From positions 372,001-436,000 of the forward strand of contig NZ_OY787469.1 of NCBI RefSeq assembly GCF_963678835.1: a stretch of DNA of 64,000 bases. Reading direction: 5' to 3'. The first letter of the stretch is position 1; each line of letters begins with the position of its first letter. The notes under the pieces were generated by a model that saw nothing but the letters and a program-made list of their open reading frames with translations, was not told where the DNA came from and made no database searches. Made by a program: the position numbers and the translations under genes. Shown here in pieces: positions 8,926-17,521 of this stretch. The DNA comes from an uncultured Desulfuromonas sp. GTDB taxonomy: Bacteria > Desulfobacterota > Desulfuromonadia > Desulfuromonadales > Desulfuromonadaceae.

Positions 8926-9835
8926 AGATCACCTCATCATCGAGTTCATACTCCAACAAGCCCTGAGACACGGCGGTTTTGATCATCCGCGCCGCCCGCT
9001 TGACCACCGGGGCATCGACCATTTTGCCGTCAAGGGAGATCACCCCGGTGCCCATTTCCCGCGCCCGGACAATCGCTTCAATCACTTGTAAGGCGTAATT
9101 GATCTCCCCCTGTTTTGGTGCAAACACCTCATGCACCACGCCAATCTGGCGGGGATTGACCAAAGACTTGCCGGTAAAGCCGAGATTCTTGATCAATTGC
9201 ACTTCATGGCGAAAGCTGTCCATGTCGCCGACATCGGCAAAGATGGTGTCAATCGCCTGAATGCCGGCAGCCTTGGCGGCCCACAACACCCGGGCCCGAG
9301 CATGGAACAGCTCTTCGCCCCCTTTGGTGCGCTCGATCTCCATACTGGCGGTGTAATCTTCGGCGCCAAACGCCAGAGCAATCACCCGCGATGAGCAGCG
9401 GGCGATTTTGATGGCATTGATCACGCCCAGAGCGCTCTCAATCGAGGGGATCACTTTAAACGTGCCAATGGTGACCCCGAGTTCCTCTTCCATCTCGGTA
9501 AGCAGGGTATCGAGCCGCTCGACAATCTCCGGGGTATCGGCCTTGGGCAGGCGAATCCCGTCCGGCCGTGACGGCAACACCTGACGCAAGTCGTCATGGC
9601 CCCATGGCGTATCCAGCGCATTGATGCGCACAAACACCTCTTTATTGCGCTGCCCATAGGAGGCAATAAAACGGCTGACAAGAATGCGCGCGGCGTCTTT
9701 TTCGTTGAGCGGCACCGCGTCTTCAAGATCGACAAACACCGCATCACAAGGGAACAACGGCACGTTCTGCAACATCGACGGCATATTGCCCGGCACATAG
9801 AGCAAAGAGCGCCGCAGGGAAAGCTCATCCTTCAT
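8912..9835 (-). CDS. citE: citrate lyase beta subunit (citryl-ACP oxaloacetate-lyase)
   Basis: CitE cleaves citryl-ACP to acetyl-ACP and oxaloacetate. It is a 307-aa HpcH/HpaI-type TIM barrel: RRSLLYVPGN at the N-terminus, metal-binding acidic residues in FVDLEDAVP, RINALDTPWG, PSIESALGV and the region around FGAEDYTASM. Ribosome site GGAGG eight bases before ATG 9835. The PPC-domain gene ends three bases upstream, so it belongs to the same transcription unit. Related CitE-like proteins exist outside citrate lyase, but the flanking citD and citF settle the assignment. Confidence 0.95.
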   Translation of the reverse strand: MKDELSLRRSLLYVPGNMPSMLQNVPLFPCDAVFVDLEDAVPLNEKDAARILVSRFIASYGQRNKEVFVRINALDTPWGHDDLRQVLPSRPDGIRLPKADTPEIVERLDTLLTEMEEELGVTIGTFKVIPSIESALGVINAIKIARCSSRVIALAFGAEDYTASMEIERTKGGEELFHARARVLWAAKAAGIQAIDTIFADVGDMDSFRHEVQLIKNLGFTGKSLVNPRQIGVVHEVFAPKQGEINYALQVIEAIVRAREMGTGVISLDGKMVDAPVVKRAARMIKTAVSQGLLEYELDDEVIYGAH

Positions 9836-9838
9836 GGC

Positions 9839-10306
9839 TTAATCCTCCAGATAGATGGTCGAAATCCCACCACTTTGCGACATGTGACGCTCAACGCCCG
9901 CACCGTGAAATTCACTGAGGATAATTTCACAACTGGCAAACACCCGCGCATCAAACAGATGACCACCGATCACTTCACCGGAGGAGCGCGACATGAGAAT
10001 ATGCACGTGGCAATCACATTGTTCCTGGTCGTTGGGCACCATATTGCCCTCCAGCCCGAGCAACTCGAGCGGACCCTCGACATCGTGAACCGTCATGCGC
10101 GCCTCGGTGATCGGCAACTTGGCGCCGGCTTTGATGCCACGAAAGGTCACCTGGGTCACCGAACCGACCGCCGAAAGGATCACCGCACTGCGGACACCCG
10201 CTTCAGCCGCAAAACGGCGCAGAGAGTCCACCAGCCATTCGCCCTGAGAAATCTTGACCAAAAAGCGACGCCCACCGGAACATTCTTTAAACCATATATT
10301 TTCCAT
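9839..10306 (-). CDS. PPC-domain (DUF296) protein inserted in the citrate lyase operon
   Basis: A 155-aa cytoplasmic protein with the PPC/DUF296 fold found in plant AT-hook proteins and in single-domain bacterial trimers. Typical features are a GSVTQVTFRG strand early on, CDCHVHILMSR in the middle and a GGHLFDARVFASCEIIL segment near the C-terminus. No AT-hook is present. Its ATG overlaps the citD stop (TAATG) and its stop is three bases before citE, so it is embedded in the operon with its own site GGGAGA. It is not one of the standard citrate lyase genes. A role as regulator, assembly factor or small-molecule binder is conjecture. Confidence 0.85.
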   Translation of the reverse strand: MENIWFKECSGGRRFLVKISQGEWLVDSLRRFAAEAGVRSAVILSAVGSVTQVTFRGIKAGAKLPITEARMTVHDVEGPLELLGLEGNMVPNDQEQCDCHVHILMSRSSGEVIGGHLFDARVFASCEIILSEFHGAGVERHMSQSGGISTIYLED

Positions 10307-10572
10307 TATTTTTCTCCCTGCGCCCGGCGGATCGCTGCTTCGATACGAGCATCAATGGCGTAATCCAACGCGCCGCGGTCACTGACCCGCATCTTGACCT
10401 GCATCACACCAAGTTCCTCTAATTTATCCTCAATCCGTTGACGGATCAGGTGTTCAAACTGTTTGAGAACCGTCGATTCGATCTCAATGACCAGTGTGTC
10501 AGCCGGTTCAACAAACACCATCAGGTCACTCGACTGCATTGTTCCAGCCTGGGCTTTACAACAAATATTCAT
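10306..10572 (-). CDS. citD: citrate lyase acyl carrier protein (gamma subunit)
   Basis: Small 88-aa acyl carrier subunit. AQAGTMQSSDLMV carries the modification serine (Ser14 by alignment to the family) that receives the phosphoribosyl-dephospho-CoA arm. The C-terminal half is charged, as usual. It starts within the citC stop codon (TGATG) and ends within the start of the PPC-domain gene (TAATG), so translation of three genes is coupled. Ribosome site GGGAGG. Confidence 0.94.
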   Translation of the reverse strand: MNICCKAQAGTMQSSDLMVFVEPADTLVIEIESTVLKQFEHLIRQRIEDKLEELGVMQVKMRVSDRGALDYAIDARIEAAIRRAQGEK

Positions 10573-11576
10573 CAGTGCCTCCCGGCCACCGGGCCCAGCC
10601 CGTTAAATGCGTCAGATTCCAGGTAATGCAACGTGGTCGACGGCACCAGTTTCTCCAGTGTGTTGATCGCACGTTGTTGCAACAGTTCGCGCACGGTTGA
10701 CGCACTGATCGCGCCACCACTGGTGGTTGTACGCGGCACTTCAACAACGTCAATCCCCAATGTGGGCAGAATTTTCTGCAACGCCTGGTTGTAACGCCGG
10801 GTCACGGCACAATAGGGCTCACTGCCGATAAAACGGCGGCAGATGGTAAAGCGGGGCGCCAACTGACGGGCAAACAGTACGGCATCAAGCTGATGCTGCT
10901 GCGCTTCAACCAGAGCACTGTCGCGCAGGAAATAACCGGGAAAAGTGATAGCGCTGACCGCATAGGGGCCGCTGGGCAAAACCTCGACATTATCCAGATC
11001 AGCAACACCCCGGCACACCAGATCGTAACGCACCGCAAAGGGAAAACTGGAACACTCCTCTTCGACCACAAACACATAAAGTCGGTCCACTTGCTGAGCC
11101 GCGGTCTCAATCAGATAGCGATGGCCAAGGGTAAACGGATTGGCATTGACCACCACGGCACCGTTGTTGCCGGGATGACGCGCGTGTTGATGGCGCTCAA
11201 CGTAGGCGCTCAGCCCCGGACCATATTCCAATAGCGCCACCTGGTCGGACAGGCACAGCAGACGAAAATTGACCGCTTCAAAACTCAGGGTATGTTGCGG
11301 GCGGGTGACGACAAAGAAGGTTTCGACACCGGTCTCAAAGCCACTTTTTACCAGGGCTCCAACCAGCTGACCAAACATCGGACTGTTCTGCTCGGCAGGA
11401 TCGATGGCGATCATTTTCAGCAAAGCCTGCTGACGGGCACCACATGCCACAATCCGGCCACGGGTATCCCACACCGCCAGCAAATCATCATATACCGGCT
11501 CATAGTCGAGATCGAACCGCGCTAGAAACTGTGCCACCGCACCGCGCTGTTCGTCCGTCACCACCTGTTGAACCAT
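10572..11576 (-). CDS. citC: citrate lyase ligase ([citrate (pro-3S)-lyase] ligase)
   Basis: CitC acetylates the thiol of the citrate lyase prosthetic group with acetate and ATP, activating the enzyme. 334 aa: an N-terminal GNAT-like region (about 1-120) is followed by a nucleotidyltransferase domain with the nucleotide-binding motif NANPFTLGH (144-152). First gene of the leftward operon. ATG 11576 is preceded by GGGAG. A sigma-54-like element sits about 80-95 bp upstream. A linked citrate transporter or oxaloacetate decarboxylase is not visible in the window. Confidence 0.94.
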   Translation of the reverse strand: MVQQVVTDEQRGAVAQFLARFDLDYEPVYDDLLAVWDTRGRIVACGARQQALLKMIAIDPAEQNSPMFGQLVGALVKSGFETGVETFFVVTRPQHTLSFEAVNFRLLCLSDQVALLEYGPGLSAYVERHQHARHPGNNGAVVVNANPFTLGHRYLIETAAQQVDRLYVFVVEEECSSFPFAVRYDLVCRGVADLDNVEVLPSGPYAVSAITFPGYFLRDSALVEAQQHQLDAVLFARQLAPRFTICRRFIGSEPYCAVTRRYNQALQKILPTLGIDVVEVPRTTTSGGAISASTVRELLQQRAINTLEKLVPSTTLHYLESDAFNGLGPVAGRH

Positions 11577-11654
11577 AGGTTATTCTCCCTTGAATGGGTT
11601 CTGCCCCTCACATGTGCTACCAACAGCACAGGAGGTGTGCCGCAACAAAGGAAT

Positions 11655-11671
11655 TGCAATAAAGACGCCTG
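11655..11671 (-). promoter_or_regulatory. candidate sigma-54 promoter for the citrate lyase operon
   Basis: Read on the minus strand this is CAGGCGTCTTTATTGCA: an invariant GG, ten bases, then GC inside a perfect TTGCA -12 element. The -24 half deviates from TGGCAC. Transcription would begin about 12 bases downstream, leaving a leader of roughly 65-70 nt before citC. Supported by the sigma-54 activator gene encoded divergently. Confidence 0.5.
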
Positions 11672-11741
11672 ATTTATCCAACCGGAACAAAACCAGAATT
11701 ATCCCTATATTTTCAATAAGTTAAAGAGATTTTCGCAAAAA

Positions 11742-11817
11742 ACGCTCTGCTGGGGTTACTCAAAGCGAATTTTCTCGCCGACACAGAGCGTCCCAATTTC
11801 GCACACCTGCGTCCCAA
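11742..11817. promoter_or_regulatory. repeats in the cit/sensor intergenic region (candidate enhancer)
   Basis: The region between citC and the divergent sensor gene (11577-12003) holds no gene. It contains a direct repeat GCGTCCCAA at 11788-11796 and 11809-11817 (21 bp apart, two helical turns) and an 8-bp inverted repeat ACGCTCTG (11742-11749) / CAGAGCGT (11784-11791). These lie about 75-150 bp upstream of both sigma-54 elements, a usual distance for NtrC-type activator sites. Binding is inferred from position only. Confidence 0.35.
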
Positions 11818-11890
11818 GATATGGCAGTGCCACTGGAAATAGCGGTGCCTTCAACAGCTCACAGGGGGGGATTCCACTCGTCGAAGGCAA

Positions 11891-11907
11891 TTGGTACCTT
11901 TTTTGCT
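11891..11907 (+). promoter_or_regulatory. sigma-54 promoter for the sensor/kinase/regulator operon
   Basis: TTGGTACCTTTTTTGCT matches YTGGCACGN4TTGCW with the invariant GG-N10-GC spacing, a perfect TTGC -12 element and one change (T for C) within the -24 TGGCAC core. The predicted start of transcription is near 11917, about 87 nt before the sensor ATG. Confidence 0.65.
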
Positions 11908-12003
11908 GTTTAACTGTTTATCCCCTTTTATCGGCTGACTATTGAGCATGCCAGTAACGGTGAAAAGCGCCTTATGCCTTATAACCTACTGAAAGGAATG
12001 ACA

Positions 12004-13923
12004 ATGTTTGCAGCCGCCCCCAACAGATTACGCCCGATCCTGATTGGTTTTGCCACGTTGGCCGGCGTGGCCGCACTGGTGTATATCACCTACGGATTCG
12101 GCTTCCTTCCACAGCTTAGCCACCTGGAACAGGAGGTGGCCTTTCATCATTGCGAGCAGGTTCAAACCCATGTCGAGGTTGAATTGGATGCGCTGAGTGC
12201 CCTGGCAAAGGACTACACCAGTGTGGACGCCTCCCAGGATGAAACAAACCGCGCCGAACGGTCGTGGTCGCGGCACCTGACCCAGGAGATGCTGCACCAC
12301 CACGGCCTTGATGAAGTGGTGGTCTATGATAAGCGGGGAACGTTATTGTTTAACCGGAGTAATGCCCAACGCGGCAATCATGACAGCGAACTGTGCCGCA
12401 CGGCATTCAATCTCACCCAGCTCAGCGCTCGGCCCGCCATCAGCGGTCTGCTGCACAGCGAGCAGGGCATCAGTCTGGTTGCAACCCGTACCGTAAGCAC
12501 GGATCACCCCGACCATGGCGGCGATACCGTAATCTTGTGCCGTCGACTCTCTCCGCAGGTGATCGCGGACTGGTCACGTCGACTGCACCTCGACATTGAC
12601 CTGACCGATTTGACAGAGATCACCCACAACAATCCCCAACAGCTCCGCAGGCTCCTGCAGCAGGCTCAAGAGCCGCACGTGACAGTCAACACGACGTTTT
12701 TAGAAGCAAATACCCTGCTTTTCGACATCGGCAAAACCCCAATTGCCCTGGTCCGAGTCAAAGCCCCTCGGCAATCCTCTATGGCGTCTCACACGACATC
12801 GGTGATGGCTCTGCTGGTGATGAGTCTTCTGCTGAGCGCCATCATCCTTATGACGGCACGGGTGTTTTCGCGCCGGGCGCAACAACCGTTCTCTGATCTG
12901 GCCATTCAGATTCGCAACCATCGCCAACACCATCAGCTCGAGCCGCTGTGTGAACAGCAAGGCACCACTGAGCTGGCCCGGCAAATCAACGGACTGCTTG
13001 ACGACCTCAACGAATGCCGCCAAAGTCAGATCCATACACAAATCACGACCAACCTGCTCAAACAGGTGGTCCCATGCGCGATTTTCACCGTCGACCACCG
13101 TCGTGTCATCACCAGCTGGAATGATCGCGCGGAACAACTCACTGGCTACCAAGCCGATGAAATGATCGGCAGCTCCTGTTACCGCTTTGCCCTGTCCCCC
13201 TGTCATCGCCAGTGCGGACTGTTTAATCAGCAGATCGATAAGCCGGTGATGGACCGGGAATGTACCATTCGTCACAAAAACGGCACTCTGCTCACCATCA
13301 GTAAAAATGCCAACCTGTTGCGTGACAATCAGGGCGAGGTGATCGGCGGCGTTGAATGCTTTGTCGATATGACCCATCACAAACGCGATGAACAGGCGTT
13401 GCAGTGGGAGGTTTCCCTCAACAGTCGTTTGGCCAGCCTGTCCCATGCCATTGTCCAGCAACACGCCGATCAGCATGAAGTCGCCCGACAATTGCTCAGC
13501 CATGCCCGCAATCTCACCGGCAGCCGCCATGGCTTTATCGCTGCGATCAATCCCGGCGGCAGCCAATCCTTATGGGACTGCACCTCGCTGTTTGAGGAGT
13601 TTTACGGCAACAACAGCGCCACCATTCCAGCGGCAGCAGCGGGACGCGGCTCCCTGTTGCACGCGGTGTACAATCGCAAGACCGGTGTCTACTTTAACGG
13701 GTTGGAACGTCTCAACGTTGCGCATCTGGCTGGGGGGATTCAGAAACCGTTGCGCCACTTTATGGCGGTGCCGGTGGATGATGGTGAGCGCATCGTCGGT
13801 CAGGTGGCGCTCGCCAACAATGACGAGGGCTACTCGGTGCGTGATCTGCAGGCCATTGAGCAGCTGGCTGAGCTGTTCGCCGTTTACCTGGCCCAGAAAC
13901 CGACTCCAGCACAAACCGCCTGA
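12004..13923 (+). CDS. membrane sensor with periplasmic, HAMP-like, PAS and GAF domains, no kinase
   Basis: 639-aa signalling protein. A membrane helix (about 10-32) precedes a periplasmic domain (about 33-260, CHASE4-like in size). A second helix (about 265-290) leads to a HAMP-like linker, a PAS domain (about 355-460) and a GAF domain (about 485-630). The PAS domain has Cys392, Cys400 and Cys404 (SSCYRFALSPCHRQCGLF), a spacing seen in PAS domains that may hold a cofactor. No DHp or ATPase domain follows, so it must act through a partner, most simply the kinase encoded 72 bp downstream. ATG 12004 is chosen because GAAAGGA lies six bases upstream; an ATG at 11974 has no such site. Promoter: sigma-54-like. 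Confidence 0.8.
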   Translation: MFAAAPNRLRPILIGFATLAGVAALVYITYGFGFLPQLSHLEQEVAFHHCEQVQTHVEVELDALSALAKDYTSVDASQDETNRAERSWSRHLTQEMLHHHGLDEVVVYDKRGTLLFNRSNAQRGNHDSELCRTAFNLTQLSARPAISGLLHSEQGISLVATRTVSTDHPDHGGDTVILCRRLSPQVIADWSRRLHLDIDLTDLTEITHNNPQQLRRLLQQAQEPHVTVNTTFLEANTLLFDIGKTPIALVRVKAPRQSSMASHTTSVMALLVMSLLLSAIILMTARVFSRRAQQPFSDLAIQIRNHRQHHQLEPLCEQQGTTELARQINGLLDDLNECRQSQIHTQITTNLLKQVVPCAIFTVDHRRVITSWNDRAEQLTGYQADEMIGSSCYRFALSPCHRQCGLFNQQIDKPVMDRECTIRHKNGTLLTISKNANLLRDNQGEVIGGVECFVDMTHHKRDEQALQWEVSLNSRLASLSHAIVQQHADQHEVARQLLSHARNLTGSRHGFIAAINPGGSQSLWDCTSLFEEFYGNNSATIPAAAAGRGSLLHAVYNRKTGVYFNGLERLNVAHLAGGIQKPLRHFMAVPVDDGERIVGQVALANNDEGYSVRDLQAIEQLAELFAVYLAQKPTPAQTA

Positions 13924-13995
13924 GATGGCATGCCCACGGCGTGCTGAGAGGTTTCTCTTGCCTTGAGGTTCAACAGGTTTCATACTGAAGCGGTT

Positions 13996-15258
13996 ATGAA
14001 CACCTCGCTGCAAATTATCAAAAACGGCCTGCTGCTGTGTCTGTTTGCCTTGCTGTTGGCCTACTTCAAAGGGCCGAGCCTGCTCTACGGCAGCCTGTCG
14101 TTTATTCTGATTGCCACCTACCACCTGGTGACGGACCAGCGCTTCACCGCTGAACAACTGGCGGATTCCGGACTGATGACACTCCACCTCGCCCTTTATC
14201 TGCTGTTGTGTACCTTGCTGATCTGGGCCACGACCGGCGAAGAGGAGAGCCATTACTGGATCATTTACTTCCTGCCCATTGTTGTTGCCGGAACCAACCT
14301 GACGCTGCTCCACACCTTGGGCACCTGTTTGTTTTCATCGCTGTTTTATCTGGTTCTGATCCCCAGCGCTATCTGGAAAAACCCTGTTGAACTGGCGGAT
14401 GACCTGCCGGAATTCCTTATTTCCTGCGTGACGTTTTTTATTGTCGGCATTCTCATCCACGGCTTCGCGGAGCAACATCGCCGGCAACTGAAACAGCAAA
14501 AACATCTCAATGATCTGCTGCTCGACAACCGCAACGCCCTGCAAAGCTCTCTGCGCAAACTGGAAGCGGCCGAAGAGACCCTACGCCGCAAAGACCGCCT
14601 GGCCGCCTTGGGGGAGATGTCCGCAGGACTGGCTCATGAAATCCGCAACCCGCTGGGCATCATTGCCTCCTCAGCACAACTGCTGCAGAGTCAGCTTAAA
14701 AATGCCAACACCGGGCAACTGGATCTGCTTGATGTCATCCGCGAGGAGAGCACGCGCCTCAACGATCTGGTGACAACATTTCTCCGTTTTGGCCGCCCCG
14801 GCGAACCCCGACTCAAATCACAGCAGCTGGAATCTCTGATCCAGAAAACCGTCGAACAGCTGCGCCCCATTGCCGAGCAACATCAGGTTGCTCTCAACTT
14901 CACACCGGACCACCCGACAATAATGCTCCATGTCGATGCGGACATGATTCAACAGCTGCTGCTCAACCTGTTACTCAATGCCATCGAGGCCTGCCCGCAA
15001 CAGGGAAAGGTCACGATTGAAGCCCTGTGCAAAGAAGGTCAGGCGCACATCGACATCACGGACACCGGTAGCGGTATCTCCCAAGACATTTTGCCGAATA
15101 TCTTCAATCCTTTTTTTACCACCAAGGATCACGGCACCGGTCTGGGACTGGCCACGGCACACAATATTGCCCAGAGTCACGGTGGTGATATCCATGTCAC
15201 CAGCCAGCCCGGGCGCGGCAGCCGCTTCCGTGTCACCCTGCCCCTGGAGACCCATTAG
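13996..15258 (+). CDS. membrane histidine kinase (NtrB/HydH-like)
   Basis: 420-aa sensor kinase. Five or six membrane helices fill residues 1-160 without a sizeable periplasmic loop. A coiled linker (about 165-200) leads to the DHp domain with His214 in LAHEIRNPLG. The ATPase domain has all boxes: N (NLLLNAIEACPQ), G1 (DTGSGI), F (FNPFFTTK) and G2 (GTGLGLA). It lacks a PAS domain, which the upstream sensor carries. ATG 13996 is preferred over a TTG 33 bases upstream. Its TAG stop touches the ATG of the response regulator gene. Confidence 0.9.
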   Translation: MNTSLQIIKNGLLLCLFALLLAYFKGPSLLYGSLSFILIATYHLVTDQRFTAEQLADSGLMTLHLALYLLLCTLLIWATTGEEESHYWIIYFLPIVVAGTNLTLLHTLGTCLFSSLFYLVLIPSAIWKNPVELADDLPEFLISCVTFFIVGILIHGFAEQHRRQLKQQKHLNDLLLDNRNALQSSLRKLEAAEETLRRKDRLAALGEMSAGLAHEIRNPLGIIASSAQLLQSQLKNANTGQLDLLDVIREESTRLNDLVTTFLRFGRPGEPRLKSQQLESLIQKTVEQLRPIAEQHQVALNFTPDHPTIMLHVDADMIQQLLLNLLLNAIEACPQQGKVTIEALCKEGQAHIDITDTGSGISQDILPNIFNPFFTTKDHGTGLGLATAHNIAQSHGGDIHVTSQPGRGSRFRVTLPLETH

Positions 15259-16626
15259 ATGGCACATATTCTCATCGTCGACGACGAAAAAAACTATCGC
15301 ATTGTTCTCGGCCAATTACTCGAAGGGGCCGGCCATCATGTGACCAGTGCCGACAATCCTTATGCGGCTCTGGACATTCTGGCCCGGGAACAGGTTGATC
15401 TGATTGTTTCGGATCTGAAAATGCCGCGCATGAGCGGTCTCGATCTTCTGCGCCATGTCAATGACGAGATCGGTCCCTTGCCGTTTATCATGTTGACGGC
15501 CTTTGCCACGGTAGAGACGGCCTTGGAGGCCATGAAGATTGGGGCCTTTGACTATCTGCTCAAGCCGTTTGATAACGAGGAGATTCTGCTCACCGTCGAC
15601 AAAGCGCTGGACTATTCCAAACTGCAGAACGAAAACTGGTTGCTGCGCCGCGAGCTGGAGCAAAATCGCGACCGCACCCTGGTTGGCAACAGTCCGGCCA
15701 TGGAAACCCTGCGCAACCAGATCGCCCAGGTGGCACCAGCCAAAACCTCCATTCTCATCACCGGAGAAAGCGGCACCGGCAAGGAGCTGGTCGCCCAGGC
15801 ATTGCACCGACTCAGCCCGCGCGGTAACAAGGCGCTGGTCTCCATCAACTGCGCTGCCTTTGCCGAAAACCTGTTGGAAAGCGAACTGTTCGGCCACGAA
15901 CGTGGTGCCTTTACCGGGGCTCTGGAGCGAAAGAAAGGGCTGATGGAAGTGTCGGACGGCGGCACGCTGTTTTTGGATGAAATCGGCGAATTCCCCCTCA
16001 ATCTGCAACCGAAATTACTCCGTGTCCTGCAGGAAAAAACCTTCCGTCGGGTCGGTGGAACGGCCGAGATCAGCAGCGACGTCCGCATCATCGCCGCCAC
16101 GCATCGTAACCTGGAACAGATGATCACAGAGGGGACATTTCGCGAAGACCTGTATTACCGCCTCAATGTGGTGTCTCTACATCTGCCGCCACTGCGTCAT
16201 CGCCGCGAGGATATCCCGTTACTTTCACAGCTGTTTCTCGAACGTCTTTCCCGCGACATGGGTTGCCCGCTGCCACAGCTGTCGTCGCAGGCGCAGCACG
16301 ACCTGTATCACTACAATTGGCCCGGCAATGTCCGCGAGCTGCAGAACATTCTCGAACGTGGTCTGCTGTTCTGCGACGGTCCCACTCTTGAACAAAACCA
16401 TCTGCCACAACAATTCCACTGCCAAGCACCACAACGAAACAGTTGCCCAGAAACAGCAGCAATGCCGCTCGAGAAGCCACTTCCCGAGCACCTGGAAACC
16501 ATTGAACAGAAACTGATCCAGGCCGCCCTCATTGAGGCACGCGGCGTCCAGGCCAAAGCGGCGGAACTGCTCGGGATCAGTCGCAGCAACCTGCAGTACA
16601 AACTGAAAAAATACCACCTTGTCTGA
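15259..16626 (+). CDS. sigma-54-dependent response regulator (NtrC family)
   Basis: 455-aa activator: receiver with Asp8/Asp9 acid pair and phosphoacceptor Asp52 (SDLKMP), AAA+ domain with Walker A GESGTGKE (about 169-176), sigma-54 contact loop GAFTGA (216-221) and Walker B region LFLDEIGE, then a Fis-type helix-turn-helix (AAELLGISRSNLQYKLKKY) at the extreme C-terminus. Everything needed to drive sigma-54 promoters is intact. Start codon immediately follows the kinase stop. Probable targets are its own operon and the divergent citrate lyase operon, both with sigma-54-like promoters. Confidence 0.92.
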   Translation: MAHILIVDDEKNYRIVLGQLLEGAGHHVTSADNPYAALDILAREQVDLIVSDLKMPRMSGLDLLRHVNDEIGPLPFIMLTAFATVETALEAMKIGAFDYLLKPFDNEEILLTVDKALDYSKLQNENWLLRRELEQNRDRTLVGNSPAMETLRNQIAQVAPAKTSILITGESGTGKELVAQALHRLSPRGNKALVSINCAAFAENLLESELFGHERGAFTGALERKKGLMEVSDGGTLFLDEIGEFPLNLQPKLLRVLQEKTFRRVGGTAEISSDVRIIAATHRNLEQMITEGTFREDLYYRLNVVSLHLPPLRHRREDIPLLSQLFLERLSRDMGCPLPQLSSQAQHDLYHYNWPGNVRELQNILERGLLFCDGPTLEQNHLPQQFHCQAPQRNSCPETAAMPLEKPLPEHLETIEQKLIQAALIEARGVQAKAAELLGISRSNLQYKLKKYHLV

Positions 16627-16678
16627 CCGACCTGGGGCTGTAAAAATTTTTATCTATAGAACGCTCAAACCGAACTTC

Positions 16679-16746
16679 TTGTACAAATTTTTATACAAAT
16701 CGACCACTAAAAAAACATTTTCCCTTTAATTTACAACACCTTACAA
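16679..16746. promoter_or_regulatory. TACAA repeats before the methyltransferase operon
   Basis: In the 203-bp gap 16627-16829, TTGTACAAAT (16679-16688) and TTATACAAAT (16691-16700) are 12 bp apart, and TTACAA occurs at 16731-16736 and 16741-16746 with a 10-bp period. Phased direct repeats of this sort often bind OmpR/PhoB-type regulators; the regulator is not known. The stretch is AT-rich and part of the pattern could be chance. Confidence 0.3.
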
Positions 16747-16829
16747 ACCGGCAAACTCTTTGCAAAATAGAGTCATGATCGCAATCGGGCACGTTTCATG
16801 ATTCACCTCATTTTGCAAAGGATTTCCAC

Positions 16830-17516
16830 ATGTATGAATTGGCTTCGACCGCGTCCGCGGTTACAAAGGTCAAAACTGAGCAGGATCATCGCCAACGCAT
16901 CAAACACAGCCTCGACAAGGCTGAAAAATACTCTTCGCGTAAGCTGCACAAACATGCGGCTGAAATGGCTCTGCTCTCACGAGCCGTCGATCACCTTTCC
17001 CCCATGCCGCACACCTGGCTCGATGCCCCGTGCGGTGTTGGCCGGGCCACCATTTTACTGGCACATCGTGGACTCGATGTCACTGGAGTCGATCTGGGCG
17101 AAGGAGCGCTGCACGTGGCCCAGCAGGCTGTGGCGCGCCAAGGCCTGAACGCGCGGGTCGAAAAAGCGGATTTGCTTGACCTGCCTTACTCTGACCAGCA
17201 GTTTGACGGGCTGCTGTGTTTTCGCCTGATCCACCATCTGCCCACACCGCAGCATCGCCGCGAGATTATCGACGAGCTGTGCCGGGTCACGCACGATACC
17301 GTGCTGATCTCCTACCTGAGTCCCTGGTCACCAACCAGCGCCAAACGGGCTCTGCGATACCGTTTAACCGGATGCAAATCGGTGCAGAACATCACCCCCT
17401 TGACGGAATTGAAAAAACACTTTTCCGCCAACGGCTTCACCCTGATCAAAGACCTGGCACAACTACCGTTGGTGCATTCCCTGCACCTGGCTGTGTTTAA
17501 ACGCCTCAATAAGTAA
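16830..17516 (+). CDS. class I SAM-dependent methyltransferase
   Basis: 228-aa soluble methyltransferase with SAM motif I TWLDAPCGVGRAT (about 63-75), acidic motif II GVDLGEGAL, motif III KADLLDLPY and the post-motif segment FDGLLCFRLIHHL. The substrate is not evident. AAAGGA lies about eight bases before the ATG. The PAP2 phosphatase gene follows within a few bases, then the LTA-synthase-like gene, so a role in modifying a lipid, glycan or envelope component is suggested by context only. Confidence 0.8.
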   Translation: MYELASTASAVTKVKTEQDHRQRIKHSLDKAEKYSSRKLHKHAAEMALLSRAVDHLSPMPHTWLDAPCGVGRATILLAHRGLDVTGVDLGEGALHVAQQAVARQGLNARVEKADLLDLPYSDQQFDGLLCFRLIHHLPTPQHRREIIDELCRVTHDTVLISYLSPWSPTSAKRALRYRLTGCKSVQNITPLTELKKHFSANGFTLIKDLAQLPLVHSLHLAVFKRLNK

Positions 17517-17521
17517 GAGTG

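Noticed and set aside
9596-10363. Plus-strand open frame of about 255 codons opposite citE and the PPC gene
   Set aside because: Composition is that of an antisense shadow; both opposing genes are well supported.
11625-11640. GGCACACCTCC-like sequence (minus strand) as a sigma-54 promoter for citC
   Set aside because: The spacing to a following GC is not ten bases; the element at 11655-11671 fits better.
12700-14313. Long open frames on the minus strand (about 290 and 250 codons) opposite the sensor and kinase genes
   Set aside because: They lie wholly opposite genes with recognised domains, lack ribosome sites and family features; they reflect codon bias of the real genes.
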